The translations under genes were made by a program, and so were the position numbers. The notes beneath the pieces were generated by a model. The model saw only the letters and a list, made by a program, of their open reading frames with translations. It was not told the DNA's origin and searched no databases. Of a stretch of DNA of 64,000 bases, positions 47,885 through 58,572 are shown one piece after another (the first letter of the stretch is position 1; every line of letters begins with the position of its first letter). The DNA is from Marinicella sediminis (lineage in GTDB: Bacteria; Pseudomonadota; Gammaproteobacteria; Xanthomonadales; Marinicellaceae), in the NCBI RefSeq assembly GCF_002000055.1, contig NZ_MVBD01000013.1, forward strand, positions 38,013-102,012, in the 5' to 3' direction.

Positions 47885-49006
47885 ATGCCTATTATTCTCT
47901 TGCTGATCACTTTGACATGTGGGCTCATCAGCTCAGCCAGTGCCAAACACCATGGTGATCTCACCACAACCATTCAAGTCACCACATATGCCGAAGGCTT
48001 ACACAAACCCTGGGGAATGACCTTTTTACCGGATGGGCGCTTGTTGGTCACTGAAAAAGCCGGCACCCTGCGTCTGGTCGGACTGCAAGGTGAAGTGTCT
48101 GATCCCATTAAGTTAGACCTGCCGGTCAAGCATGCGGGTCAGGGAGGATTGCTTGATGTGGTATTGGATCCGGCGTTCAGCCAGAACCAATGGGTGTATT
48201 TTTCATTCGCCAAAGATGCCGGTGAAGATCAGGCCAAAACAGCTGTGGGCAAAGCCAGGCTGGTTGATCATGCTTTCACTGATGCCACCACCATCTGGGA
48301 ACAAAGACAAGCTGCGCGAGGTGGCTATCATTTCGGTTCGAGGCTGGTGTTTGACCGCACCGGACATTTGTTTGTTACCACCGGCGACAGAAACTACGCC
48401 AAAGAGTGGGTTCAGGACCTGGACACCCATTTTGGCAAGATTGTGCGCATAGACACCAATGGCAAGCCAGCCAAAGACAACCCATACATCAATAAAGTTG
48501 GCGCCCTGCCCGACATTTACAGTTACGGACACCGCAATGTTCAGGGTGCTTTCCTGCATCCGGAAACCGGCGAATTGTGGGCCAATGAGCATGGCCCCAA
48601 AGGCGGTGACGAAATCAACCTCATTAAGCCCGGTAATAATTATGGCTGGCCGGTGATCACCTATGGCATCAACTACAATGGCACACCTATTACCGATAAA
48701 ACAGCCATGCCAGGTATGGAGCAACCCGTGCATTACTGGGACCCTTCAATTGCCACTTCAGGCATGTTGATTTACTCAGGCAAAGCCTTCCCTGAGTGGC
48801 AGGGTCATGTCTTCACTGGCGCATTAAAACTGATGCACCTGAACCGGATTGAACTGGATGACAACCTCAGGGTGATCAGTGAAGAACGTCTGTTGCTGGA
48901 CCAAAAAGCCCGGATACGCGCCATCGAACAAGGTCCTGACGGACACATTTACGTGGCCACTGACAGCGACAACGGAACCATTCTGAAAATCTCCCCCAAA
49001 GAGTAA
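47885..49006 (+). CDS. PQQ-dependent aldose sugar dehydrogenase, YliI/Asd-like
   Basis: 373 residues with signal peptide, a six-bladed GSDH propeller. Motifs are GLHKPWGMTFLPDGRLLVTE near 40, HAGQGGLLDVVLDPAF, RGGYHFGSRLVFD (catalytic His region), YGHRNVQGAFLHPETGELW and EHGPKGGDEINLI. Length matches E. coli YliI. Oxidises aldoses in the periplasm with PQQ; PQQ may be scavenged, as no pqq genes are in the window. The stop is 3 bp from the next TonB receptor, suggesting co-transcription. An FNR-like TTGTC-atgt-ATCAA at 47806-47819 is one base off consensus. Confidence 0.88.
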   Translation: MPIILLLITLTCGLISSASAKHHGDLTTTIQVTTYAEGLHKPWGMTFLPDGRLLVTEKAGTLRLVGLQGEVSDPIKLDLPVKHAGQGGLLDVVLDPAFSQNQWVYFSFAKDAGEDQAKTAVGKARLVDHAFTDATTIWEQRQAARGGYHFGSRLVFDRTGHLFVTTGDRNYAKEWVQDLDTHFGKIVRIDTNGKPAKDNPYINKVGALPDIYSYGHRNVQGAFLHPETGELWANEHGPKGGDEINLIKPGNNYGWPVITYGINYNGTPITDKTAMPGMEQPVHYWDPSIATSGMLIYSGKAFPEWQGHVFTGALKLMHLNRIELDDNLRVISEERLLLDQKARIRAIEQGPDGHIYVATDSDNGTILKISPKE

Positions 49007-49009
49007 ACA

Positions 49010-51058
49010 ATGACACATAACACTGCCGTGCTGATCATCGCAATGATCAGCACAGTGGGCCATGCCCAACCTGAAGACACCGATGAGGATCAAACCACCG
49101 ACGAACAACCCATCATGGTGGTGAGTGAAGATCAGGACCTCATCCCTGAACCATTACAACAAAAGGCTGCCGAAGTGCGACGGTGGTCTGGCAGCAGTCA
49201 CATGACCACAGATTCTGAGTGGCTGCAACAACGGGCAATCAACGTCAAAGACTTGCTGGATGAGGTTCCGGGTGTATATGTCCAACAAAGAAATGGCGCA
49301 GAATCGGCCCGGTTATCCATCAGGGGTTCCGGATTGGGTCGTCAGTTTCAGGGCGGGGGCTTACTGCTTTTGCAAGACGGAGTACCACTGAATACCGCCG
49401 ATGGCTCTTTTGATTTTCAGGCCATTGACCCCTTGCTGACTGATTTTGTGACCAGTTTCCGGGGTGCCAACGGCATGGCCCTTGGAGGCAGCACCCTGGG
49501 TGGCGTGATTAACTTTGGCACCACCCTGCCCAACCCCACCGATCCCACAGAACTGCAACTGAGTTATGGCGCTTACTCAACCAGACAGCTGATGCTGAGC
49601 ATGAGCGATATCTTCAGTGAATCCTTGGATGACGCCTTCCGTCTGCGTCTGAGCCACTTCAACCAGACTGGTTTCAGGGAACAAAATGAACAACGTTCCA
49701 ATCGCCTGGATTTGCAGTATCTGCACAACACCGAAACCGATGCCCAACACCGGTTCAGCCTGTTCCATCTGAACAGCCATGCGGCCTTGCCCAGCAGTTT
49801 ATCCAAAGCCTTGTTGTTTGAGGATCCCAGACAATCCAGAGGCTTCAACATCAATGGCAATTTTCATCGCGACCTGACATTGACCCGCCTGGCCTGGCAA
49901 CATGAACGCCAATGGCACAATGAAACCCAATTGAACGCCATGGTTTATTTCTCTGCCAGACGACTGGATAATCCGGTATTCACTTACATCAACAGGGATT
50001 CAGATGACGCTGGAATTCGTTTCGACTGGCAGCACAATAACCACCAACTGAGCTTGTTCAGCCAATGGGGCAATCAGGATGAGCGGCGACGTGAAAACGA
50101 AGGCGGATTACCAGGCGCAGAACGCTTGTATCGTGAACAACAGGCGCAGACCCACACTTTGTTTTACCAGTATTCAACGACATGGCTCAGACCAGAACTG
50201 ACCTTACAGCTGGGGCTTCAGGGCAGCTATGCCAGCAGAAACATTGATGAACGATTTCCTGAAAGCATCGGCATTGACCGCAATTATCATCAATTCAATC
50301 CTCGCTTTGGATTGCTGTTCCAACCGACCGCCAACATCCAATGGTATACCAACCTCAGCCGCAGTTTTGAACCACCCAGTTTTGCCGAACTCAACAATGG
50401 CAACCAACCGGGCGTCAACATCCCCGTCAAGGCACAGACCGCTGACACGTTTGAACTGGGCAGCCGGGGTTTCTCAGGTCGCTTCAACTGGGATCTGAGT
50501 GTCTATTACAGTCAGTTACAGGATGAATTCATCCGCTTCCGTTTTCCCGATGGAGCCACCCGGACCACCAATGCAGATGATTCGGTTCATTGGGGTTTAG
50601 AAGCTTATCTGAATTGGCAACTCACAGAAGACTTGTTGGCAAACAGTGACCAACTCAGTCTGAAAACCCTATACCTGTACAACCGTTTCAGGCTGAATGA
50701 TGACCCGACATTCGGCAACAACCGCATTCCCGGTATACCAGAGCATTACCTGCTGAGCCAATTGGTCTATCAGCATCCCACCGGCTGGACCATCACTCCT
50801 CACATCGAATGGGTACCGACTGCATGGTATGTGGATTTGGCCAACAGCTTCCGCGCTGACCGTTACCTGTTGACCGGCCTCAGCATTGCATACACCACCC
50901 CAGGTGGTTTTGAATTTTTCATCGATGCCAAGAACCTTGCTGACCGGTCCTACATCACCACCACTTTGCCCATTCCCGATGCCGGTGGTACCGATGGCAA
51001 TTTTTTTTACAGCGGTGAAGGCCGGGCATATTACAGTGGCTTCAGGTGGTCATTCTGA
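49010..51058 (+). CDS. TonB-dependent receptor
   Basis: 682 residues: signal peptide (VLIIAMISTVGHAQ), plug domain (VKDLLDEVPGVYVQQRNG; RLSIRGSGLGRQFQGGG; GVPLNTADGSFDFQAIDP; GANGMALGGSTLGGVINFG) and a barrel ending GRAYYSGFRWSF. The plug has the FecA/siderophore-type pattern. It starts 3 bp after the PQQ sugar dehydrogenase, so uptake of PQQ or of a chelate linked to that enzyme is one possible reading; iron-siderophore uptake is another. Sequence alone does not decide. Convergent with the large AAA+ gene, 17 bp apart. Confidence 0.9.
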   Translation: MTHNTAVLIIAMISTVGHAQPEDTDEDQTTDEQPIMVVSEDQDLIPEPLQQKAAEVRRWSGSSHMTTDSEWLQQRAINVKDLLDEVPGVYVQQRNGAESARLSIRGSGLGRQFQGGGLLLLQDGVPLNTADGSFDFQAIDPLLTDFVTSFRGANGMALGGSTLGGVINFGTTLPNPTDPTELQLSYGAYSTRQLMLSMSDIFSESLDDAFRLRLSHFNQTGFREQNEQRSNRLDLQYLHNTETDAQHRFSLFHLNSHAALPSSLSKALLFEDPRQSRGFNINGNFHRDLTLTRLAWQHERQWHNETQLNAMVYFSARRLDNPVFTYINRDSDDAGIRFDWQHNNHQLSLFSQWGNQDERRRENEGGLPGAERLYREQQAQTHTLFYQYSTTWLRPELTLQLGLQGSYASRNIDERFPESIGIDRNYHQFNPRFGLLFQPTANIQWYTNLSRSFEPPSFAELNNGNQPGVNIPVKAQTADTFELGSRGFSGRFNWDLSVYYSQLQDEFIRFRFPDGATRTTNADDSVHWGLEAYLNWQLTEDLLANSDQLSLKTLYLYNRFRLNDDPTFGNNRIPGIPEHYLLSQLVYQHPTGWTITPHIEWVPTAWYVDLANSFRADRYLLTGLSIAYTTPGGFEFFIDAKNLADRSYITTTLPIPDAGGTDGNFFYSGEGRAYYSGFRWSF

Positions 51059-51075
51059 AGAGCCTTCAAACTGCA

Positions 51076-54000
51076 TCAATCTGAACCCGGGGATTTCTTT
51101 TTCGTCACTTTCTTTTTGCTGACTTTTTTGGCGGATGTCTTTTGGGTTGATGTTGTACCACCGGCACTGCTTTGTGTGACTGTTCTGGATGACTTACGCT
51201 GACTCAGGCGTTGTATCTTTTCACTGAGCTCGGTGACTTTCTCCAACACCTCTGAGTTGATGCCCAACTTCTTGTTCATTGTCATGATCACCGGAATGAA
51301 TGATGTTTCCATGGTTTCGGACAATGAAGCCAGGGCGTCATCAAGGCCTGGCAAGGGCTCATTGGTGACGCTGACCTGGAGGTTTAATTGGCCAATGGCT
51401 GTCGTCAATTGTTCAGTCATGGCCAACAGACTTCGTTGTTCTGCTGCACGTTGTTCATCAAGACCCGATTGCATGACTGCCCCCCAATCACCCATTGATT
51501 GTTTCAGGCCAGCGATCTGGCTGGCAATCTTAGTGGCGCCATCGGCATCATCGCCAGCCAGTGCGTTTCTGATCCGGAATTCTTTTCTGATGTCCTCCCA
51601 ACGCTCCGCTTCCTCAGAGGTCAATACCCCTCGCAGCTCTTTGAGTTTCAATAGGTTTTCTTCGGCACCAGTGGTCAATAACTGAGCCTCGCCGGCGTAA
51701 TGATCATCCAACAACTGTTCCAGCTCATTTTCGTCCATGATGGCCACCACCTTCTCCGCCAGTTTGTTCATGTTGCGGTAACTGCCTTGTAATTTAAATG
51801 GCGGCTCTTCCCGGTAACGGTCATCCATGGCTGCAGAACGGATGTATTCCTGATTGACCTTGAGAATCACATCCTGAATCCTGAACAAGCTTTTTAGTAC
51901 CGTGGTGATTTCGTTGATTTCACTGGCCGCATAAGTATGGCTCAAATCGGCCTGCGCCACATCCTTACCATGAGCCATGTCCATCAGTAAATACAGGTCA
52001 TTCAGATCACGCAATGCCAGGGGTGCCAGCACCGGGTTAGAAGTCAGCGAGTTTTCAATGTAGCTCATGGCAAATACATCGTCCTGACCACTGAGTACGT
52101 CTCCCAGGTTATACACATCAGCCCGGTTGGCTAACATGTCCGGAATCTTAAAAACTTCACCGGATTCGGTGTAGGGGTTACCGGCCATGATCACACAAAA
52201 CTTCTTGCCCCTCAGGTCATAGGTTTTACTGGTGCCCTTGAACACCCCTTCGATTTTCCGGGTGCCGTCACACAAAGAGATGAACTTTTGCAGAAACTCC
52301 GGGTGGGTGTGTTGGATGTCATCCAGATACAACATCACATTGTTGCCCATCTCCAGAGCCAGGTTGAGTTTATCCAACTCCTGTCGGGCCGTGGCATTGG
52401 GCGCATTGGCCGGATCCAGCGACTTCACATCATGCCCAAGTGAAGGACAGTTGATCTTCATGAAGTTCAGGCCCAGGCGGTTGGCGGTGTATTCCATCAG
52501 GGTGGTTTTACCGTAACCCGGTGGCGAAATCAGCAACAGCAAGCCCATCAGGTCACTGCGCTTGTTGGCCCCCAGGGTGCCCATTTGTTTGGCCAGGTTA
52601 TTTCCAATGATCGGCAGGTAGGATTCATTGATCAGTTTATTACGCACAAAGGAAGACAAAGGTCTGGCTTTGAATGATTCCAGTGCCATGCCCGCCCGCT
52701 GACGTTCCATCAGTTGTTGCTTGATGGTTCTGAAGGCATGAAATTCGGGTTTGACGGCTTCGGCAAAATGACTCAGCCGCTCCATGAATTCATCAAATTC
52801 AAACCGCAAAGTGCGGTCATCGATGTTGCCATGATCACCGAGCAACCCAGCGGCTTCACAATGCAGAGACACCGCTGATGGATCATAGCGTTTGGCATCA
52901 TCGATCAACAGATAAACAATGGCTTCATCCACACAACGTGACATGGCTGACTCATTATTTTGAGCAATCAGACCCTTGAGCCAATAAGCCGTTAACTGCC
53001 ATTGGGCTTTGGTCTGACCTTTGAGCTTTTTCAGCCGGGCGCGGAAGTTTTTATGCTCGCCCAAAGACTCCAGCTGGTTATTCAGTTGATCAACCAGCTT
53101 TTTGGCCTGCACCGAGATTTGCAGACGTTCACTGGCCTCACTGTGGATCAGGTATTCCAGCAAAAATTCAGCAGCCAACAGCAATTGAGCTGCGGTGAAT
53201 GTCATGCCTTGGGTTTCATAATAGGTCTGCATCTCAACCTGGAACAGCTCATACAAATCCACACACATGTCCCGGCTGCCAAAGGCCGCCGCGATCTTGG
53301 CCGCGGTCATGGCTTGTTCGGTGAAATGCTGTTTCTGTGCTTCATCAGTCAGTTGCAACCAGTACCAGGAAGCCAGCGCTCGTGCTGTGGGCCCATACAT
53401 CATCAGCGGTGCTTTGGCATGGGCTTCGAGTAATTGTCGCAGGATGCGGCTGGCATCGTGATCATGTACACCTTTCTCATAGCCCTCCTGATAACGCGGG
53501 CTGGCATACTCCCTGACCAGTTGTTCCAATTCTGCGGTTGACAAGTCCTGCATGGCATTCAGGCTGTGGCCATTTTTGCCCTGCAGCCCTTCCTGAAACA
53601 GCACATAAGCCAGGTACTCGGCACGATAGACCTGGTGATTCTCAGAACTGATGGCCTGTTGCCAGTAATCCTGATAACGGTTCAATTCATCGTGTTCAGC
53701 GGCTTCATAATAATCGGTGCCCGACAGGTGAAACACCAATCGGTCATCCTTGGGGATGATGGTCAGGTCCAGGGGTTGGGTGTTGACCGAAAACCGGTGT
53801 TTACCCAGTTTGATCGCCTGGCCACCGTCTTCAAAGATGTCTTTTTTATCGCGCAGTGAGCGGATGGCCTGTTCTTTGACCGCTTTCAGTCTTGATTCGA
53901 CATCATCGGCTTTGACGTTGTCATCCAGATCGCGCAATTCAATGACCAGTTCAGCCACTTTGTGAATCATCGGATCGGATGAAAAGTAGGTGTTCAGCTG

Positions 54001-56388
54001 ATCGGTCTCGGTGAATTTCAGTGACCGGCGCTCAATGCTTTGCAACACCCGACTGGCGGCTGACTGGACATTTTGTGCTTTACGCTGGCGTTGATCGATC
54101 AGGCTTTGTTTTTTGTTCTCAAAGGTTTCGTGCAGTTCTTCACGTTTGTTGAGGATTTCATCGAGAAATTCGTCGTTGTCACTGAAGTTGCTTTCCAGTT
54201 CTTCCAGCTGCACCATCAGGCGGGCCAGTTGTTCATCACAACCATCAGGGGTTTCGGCCAGGGCCACCCCACTGGTGATGCTTTGTGACAGCACCGCCAG
54301 TTGCGCCGCGAATTCAGCCACCGACTCGGTCGCAGACAGTTCTTTCAGCGTCAGTTTGGCGTGGGCCTTGGTTTGGTTGATGCGGCTGTATATCCTTGAC
54401 ACCGCTTCCAGGATGGCGGTTTTTTGTAAGGTGTCATCAATGTCCAGGCCATTGATCACTTCGGACAGGGCATCCAGCCCCAGACTCATTTCGTCCAGTT
54501 CTTCCAACAGTGGCTTGAGGTCTTTGGCGGTTTTCAACAAGCCAATCTTGTCATGCACGCTTTCAACCACCTGCTCATAGTGACCCATGGCTGATTGTTC
54601 AGACAGGAATTGCGTGGTTTTTTGACCCAGAGTCACAATTTCTTCATCAACCTGCTGTCCCATTCGATCCAGCGCGGCCAGGTCAATATAACGGTATTCC
54701 CTCAATGACAACAAATGTCCTTTGTGCCGCTTAAGTTGCAACAAACCATCCACAAATGGTTCGGGCGTATCCCAGTTGGAAATCTGAATCCCGCGAAGCA
54801 GTCCCTTCAGTTCTTCACCCGCCTGCTTCAGTGCTTTGGCCGACTGCTGATTGATTGATTTGACCTTTTCAAACTCATCCAGCACCAGTTCAGAGGTCTC
54901 ACCAATTTGCTTTAACCGGGTTGAGAAACCGCCCAATGATTCGTTTTCCAACCAGTAATAACCATCCTGTACCCGTTGAATGTTTTTGATCAACTCTTCA
55001 TAAACCACCACACTGGGTTGTTGATCACTGATCAGTTTAGAGATGCTGTACAGCTCTGATATGCCCTGTACCAACTCGGCATTACCGATGGTAGCCAGCT
55101 CCGATTCATCGGCTGGTTGAGCCGCACTGTATTCCTCGCTGGTGTATGGCGTTTGCCAGATTTGCATGGGATGGATGCGGGTTGGCTCAGTGGATTCGGA
55201 ACGAAAAATGATCATCCTGCCATCTTCAAACAAAGAATACCCATGACCAAAAATAGGGCTTTGTAATTCCTTGCGGATCATATTGTATGAGTACAATGCG
55301 AAGCGACCTTCATGCCGTTCATAAAACACATACAAGACATCTTCACCATTGGGCGAATTCCAGCGGCGTTTGAAACGCAGCCCTTCGACATCCTCAGCAA
55401 ACACCTTGGATTCTCCGGTATGCAGGTAATAACCACCGGGAAAGATGATGCCGTGGTCATTCGGTAGTTGCACACAGGCATGGCCGATTTCATCCACCCT
55501 CAGCACCTCGTGGGTGCGGGTATTGAACACAAAATACCGCCAAACTTCTTCCTTGTATGGCAAGATTTTCAGCAATATCAGGGCTTCCACTTTGGCATAG
55601 TAAATATCAGCGTCTTCCAATGATTGATTGGGCTCATCCACGGCCTCCCGGTAGATGCCTTCACCATCCTCGGTGTTGTCTTCGATTTTGATCGTCAGAT
55701 CACCACCCACAGTTTCGACAAACACTTCATCCAGAATAGACACATGTGGATGCCTGCCCTGAACAAAGTGTTCCCTGCTGGCTTTGTGCCATTCGAAGTC
55801 AAAAGGCGGTGGTAATTCGATGTCCCGTTCACCTCGATCATCGATGTAGCTGACCTGTCCCTGGCTGTCTATGCCCCAGCGAAACACCCGGATATCACCG
55901 ATCTTTTCACCAATCTGAAAAGCCGCCATCAACTTCTGGTTGACCACCCGCAGCTGAATCAGCTCGGCTTTTTTGTAGTAACTGTACAGCTCCAGAAACT
56001 GTTTAACAAACAAGGGATCGTCCAGGAAGGTGCCTTTGAGGGGCTCCTCTTTGACCTCAAACTGGCCATCGTCTTCCTGCAAGCTATATAAGGCAAAGAC
56101 ATCGGACACTTTGGTCTCTTTTTTCAGTCCGATGAACACATTGTAGCCAAACAACAGGTGGCCATTGATGCGCACAATGTCCCTGGGGGTGCAGTTGTTT
56201 TCCGTGCGCACCCGCACCCGGTCAACCACTTCCAGTATGGTTTTACCAAACGCCTCCTCGCGCATCTGGTTGAGTTGAATGATCTGGTTTTCCAGTTGTT
56301 TGTTCTGCTCTTCCAGACGTTTGCGGATCACTTCATAGGAACCGCCGCTGGCCACTGCCTGATTGATGGTTTGGTTGTCTTCAGCCAT
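51076..56388 (-). CDS. 1770-residue AAA+ ATPase, 'DNA repair ATPase'-like
   Basis: A very large cytoplasmic protein. An N-terminal coiled coil (about 15-45) is followed by a beta-rich region to about 450 and long helical/coiled segments to about 850. A further helical region precedes one AAA+ module: Walker A ISPPGYGKTTLMEY near 1290, Walker B NNVMLYLDDIQHTHPEF near 1350, sensor FCVIMAGNPYTESGE near 1395, and an Arg-rich region after it. The tail is Lys/Ser/Thr-rich (KKVSKKKVTKKKSPGSD). Proteins of this type are labelled 'DNA repair ATPase' in databases, but I see no evidence for DNA repair. It is last in an operon with flotillin and a YqiJ-like protein, which argues for a membrane-linked remodelling role (inference). 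Confidence 0.8.
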   Translation of the reverse strand: MAEDNQTINQAVASGGSYEVIRKRLEEQNKQLENQIIQLNQMREEAFGKTILEVVDRVRVRTENNCTPRDIVRINGHLLFGYNVFIGLKKETKVSDVFALYSLQEDDGQFEVKEEPLKGTFLDDPLFVKQFLELYSYYKKAELIQLRVVNQKLMAAFQIGEKIGDIRVFRWGIDSQGQVSYIDDRGERDIELPPPFDFEWHKASREHFVQGRHPHVSILDEVFVETVGGDLTIKIEDNTEDGEGIYREAVDEPNQSLEDADIYYAKVEALILLKILPYKEEVWRYFVFNTRTHEVLRVDEIGHACVQLPNDHGIIFPGGYYLHTGESKVFAEDVEGLRFKRRWNSPNGEDVLYVFYERHEGRFALYSYNMIRKELQSPIFGHGYSLFEDGRMIIFRSESTEPTRIHPMQIWQTPYTSEEYSAAQPADESELATIGNAELVQGISELYSISKLISDQQPSVVVYEELIKNIQRVQDGYYWLENESLGGFSTRLKQIGETSELVLDEFEKVKSINQQSAKALKQAGEELKGLLRGIQISNWDTPEPFVDGLLQLKRHKGHLLSLREYRYIDLAALDRMGQQVDEEIVTLGQKTTQFLSEQSAMGHYEQVVESVHDKIGLLKTAKDLKPLLEELDEMSLGLDALSEVINGLDIDDTLQKTAILEAVSRIYSRINQTKAHAKLTLKELSATESVAEFAAQLAVLSQSITSGVALAETPDGCDEQLARLMVQLEELESNFSDNDEFLDEILNKREELHETFENKKQSLIDQRQRKAQNVQSAASRVLQSIERRSLKFTETDQLNTYFSSDPMIHKVAELVIELRDLDDNVKADDVESRLKAVKEQAIRSLRDKKDIFEDGGQAIKLGKHRFSVNTQPLDLTIIPKDDRLVFHLSGTDYYEAAEHDELNRYQDYWQQAISSENHQVYRAEYLAYVLFQEGLQGKNGHSLNAMQDLSTAELEQLVREYASPRYQEGYEKGVHDHDASRILRQLLEAHAKAPLMMYGPTARALASWYWLQLTDEAQKQHFTEQAMTAAKIAAAFGSRDMCVDLYELFQVEMQTYYETQGMTFTAAQLLLAAEFLLEYLIHSEASERLQISVQAKKLVDQLNNQLESLGEHKNFRARLKKLKGQTKAQWQLTAYWLKGLIAQNNESAMSRCVDEAIVYLLIDDAKRYDPSAVSLHCEAAGLLGDHGNIDDRTLRFEFDEFMERLSHFAEAVKPEFHAFRTIKQQLMERQRAGMALESFKARPLSSFVRNKLINESYLPIIGNNLAKQMGTLGANKRSDLMGLLLLISPPGYGKTTLMEYTANRLGLNFMKINCPSLGHDVKSLDPANAPNATARQELDKLNLALEMGNNVMLYLDDIQHTHPEFLQKFISLCDGTRKIEGVFKGTSKTYDLRGKKFCVIMAGNPYTESGEVFKIPDMLANRADVYNLGDVLSGQDDVFAMSYIENSLTSNPVLAPLALRDLNDLYLLMDMAHGKDVAQADLSHTYAASEINEITTVLKSLFRIQDVILKVNQEYIRSAAMDDRYREEPPFKLQGSYRNMNKLAEKVVAIMDENELEQLLDDHYAGEAQLLTTGAEENLLKLKELRGVLTSEEAERWEDIRKEFRIRNALAGDDADGATKIASQIAGLKQSMGDWGAVMQSGLDEQRAAEQRSLLAMTEQLTTAIGQLNLQVSVTNEPLPGLDDALASLSETMETSFIPVIMTMNKKLGINSEVLEKVTELSEKIQRLSQRKSSRTVTQSSAGGTTSTQKTSAKKVSKKKVTKKKSPGSD

Positions 56389-56423
56389 GAGTCTCCCTGG
56401 TGTTTACTTGTTTTCTGATCAAG

Positions 56424-56448
56424 CCGGGCCTGAACCATTCAGGCCCGG
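56424..56448 (-). promoter_or_regulatory. Intercistronic hairpin between flotillin and the AAA+ gene
   Basis: CCGGGCCTGAA (56424-56434) pairs perfectly with TTCAGGCCCGG (56438-56448) over a 3-base loop. There is no T-run on the minus strand, so it is a stabilising, processing or partial-termination hairpin tuning the ATPase relative to flotillin. Confidence 0.65.
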
Positions 56449-56464
56449 ATAAGGACAGCAGCGA

Positions 56465-58471
56465 TCAGCTGTTGTCGGTGTCACCGGCATCATCCCGGGA
56501 CAGTTTTTTGATCAGTTTGGTCACGGTTTCCTTGTCAAAGGAAGTGCCTGATCCCAGGCTCATCACTTTGCTGACCGCCGCCTGCAGGATGTCGCTTTTA
56601 CCAATCGCACCATCTACGGCTTTACCCACTGCAAGCGAGCTCATGAATTTCTCCAGGAAGTCGCCGTTGCCACCAACGATGTCGATGTTGGCTTCTTTCA
56701 AGGCTTCTGCCAGCACTTTGGCCTGGGTTTCAGCGATACCGATGTTGCCTTCGATGGCTTTCATGTTTTCCAGGTGAGACATGTCCAGACCCATGCGGAA
56801 TTCTTCGTGCTCTCGGACCTTGTCATCCATGGTCGCCAAAGCAGCAAACTTGTCTTTCAAACCACGGGCTTCTGCGGCATATCGTTCTTCGATGGCCTGA
56901 GCTTCAGCGACTTTGATTTTCACTGCCACCATGGCTTGTTGTTCTTCACCTTTGGCATCGGCTTCTTTGACCCGCACATTGGCCATACCAATTTCCTCAG
57001 CACCAACTGCTTCAGCTCGGAACTTCTGTGCCATGACCTCAGCTTCTGCTTCACCTTGCTTCTGTTCGGCTGCGGCTTTGGCCTCAATGACTTTGGCCTC
57101 TGCCAGACCTGTGGCAGCAACCTCTTCACGAACACCCTCGGCCAACCTGATTTTGGCGTCGGCTTCTTTGGAAGCCGCTTCACGTTCTGCCTCGGCCATG
57201 GTGATGCGCTCACTGGCCCGGTGTTTGGCGCTGGTTTCCTGAGCTTCGGCTTCTTTGACCTGTTTAATCAGCGATTCTTCTGCCAGAGCTTCAGCCGCAA
57301 TGACCTGAGCTGACTTATTACGCCTGGCCTCTTCAACCACACGCAATTCGTTGATCTGTTCCTCTTGCTCAGCCACCGTTTTCTCAACGGCAATGCGTTC
57401 ACGAATCACATCAGCGATGTTCTTCTTCTCAACTTCCAGGTCTTTTTCTTTGTTAATCTCCTGCAAAGCCACTTCGCGTTCACGCCCAACCACTTCCAGT
57501 TGTCTGACTTTGGTGACTTTTTCTTCTTCAATGGCCACTGCCCGCATGCGGTTATTGGCAGCCACTTCGATCTCACGGTTTTTGTTTTCTTCCATCACCA
57601 TGATCTCCTGATCAGCAGCAATCCTTGCTGCTTCGGACTTCAATCGCTCTTCATTCTCAATCTTTTCTTTTTCAGCCATCTCACGGGCTTTGACCGATGC
57701 AATTTCACGCTGCTGGCGAGCCTCAGCATCAGCCTCAATGCGCTCCAGTTCCAGAATCCGTTCTCTGGCTTCCACATCACGCTTCTTGATCTTGGTCTCT
57801 TCTTCACGTTCAAACTCATTGGTCAGAATGTGTTGCTTGGCTGTTAACTCAGTGATTTTTCTGATGCCTTGTGCATCCAAAATATTATTGGCATCCAGCG
57901 AAGTAATTGGGGTTTGCTCCAGGTAATCAATCGCTGCATCTTCCAGCACGTATCCATTCAGGTCTTTACCGATGACTTCAATGATGGCATCACGAAAACG
58001 ATCCCGCTCTTCATACAACTCCTCAAATTCCAGCTTTTTGCCCACGGTTTTCAATGCTTCGGAAAACTTGGCACTGAACAACTCATCAATGGTGGCCTGC
58101 TTGGAAGCCCGTTCACATCCGATGGCCTGAGCCACTTTCAGCACGTCTTCCTTGGTCTTGTTGACCCGCACAAAGAAGGTCACTTTGATGTCTGCTCTGA
58201 TGTTATCCTTACAGATCAAACCATCATGCCCTCGCCGGTCAATTTCAATGGTCTTCAAAGAAATGATCATAAATTCTTTTTTATGAACGATTGGCAGCAC
58301 CGTCCGCCCCGTGAATGTTACTTCAGGCACGTCTTTCATGGTATTGACGATCATTGCCTGGCCTTGCTCTACCTTCTGGTAGAATTTCATCCAAATCAGT
58401 CCAATGCCAAACAGGGCAAGGACCACCAGCCCCGCTGTACTGGCAAAGGCAATCAAAATATCACTGTTCAT
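56465..58471 (-). CDS. Flotillin-family (SPFH) membrane scaffold, YqiK-like
   Basis: 668 residues: N-terminal membrane helix (ASTAGLVVLALFGIGLIWM), SPFH domain at about 35-210 (VEQGQAMIVNTMKDVPEVTF; EIDRRGHDGLICKDNIRADI), then a long Glu/Ala/Lys-rich flotillin coiled coil at about 220-560 and a glycine-containing tail. Organises membrane microdomains. AAGGAG lies upstream of the ATG. It follows the YqiJ-like gene, as in E. coli yqiJK, and precedes the giant ATPase. Longer than E. coli YqiK. Confidence 0.92.
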   Translation of the reverse strand: MNSDILIAFASTAGLVVLALFGIGLIWMKFYQKVEQGQAMIVNTMKDVPEVTFTGRTVLPIVHKKEFMIISLKTIEIDRRGHDGLICKDNIRADIKVTFFVRVNKTKEDVLKVAQAIGCERASKQATIDELFSAKFSEALKTVGKKLEFEELYEERDRFRDAIIEVIGKDLNGYVLEDAAIDYLEQTPITSLDANNILDAQGIRKITELTAKQHILTNEFEREEETKIKKRDVEARERILELERIEADAEARQQREIASVKAREMAEKEKIENEERLKSEAARIAADQEIMVMEENKNREIEVAANNRMRAVAIEEEKVTKVRQLEVVGREREVALQEINKEKDLEVEKKNIADVIRERIAVEKTVAEQEEQINELRVVEEARRNKSAQVIAAEALAEESLIKQVKEAEAQETSAKHRASERITMAEAEREAASKEADAKIRLAEGVREEVAATGLAEAKVIEAKAAAEQKQGEAEAEVMAQKFRAEAVGAEEIGMANVRVKEADAKGEEQQAMVAVKIKVAEAQAIEERYAAEARGLKDKFAALATMDDKVREHEEFRMGLDMSHLENMKAIEGNIGIAETQAKVLAEALKEANIDIVGGNGDFLEKFMSSLAVGKAVDGAIGKSDILQAAVSKVMSLGSGTSFDKETVTKLIKKLSRDDAGDTDNS

Positions 58472-58572
58472 AGGTTTGCTCTCCTTAATTGAGTGTTTTC
58501 GTTAATACAACCTGAGTTGTCTGTTTTTAATAATTTGTTTGGCCAGGCCATGTTTTCATACCCGCCAGTCAC

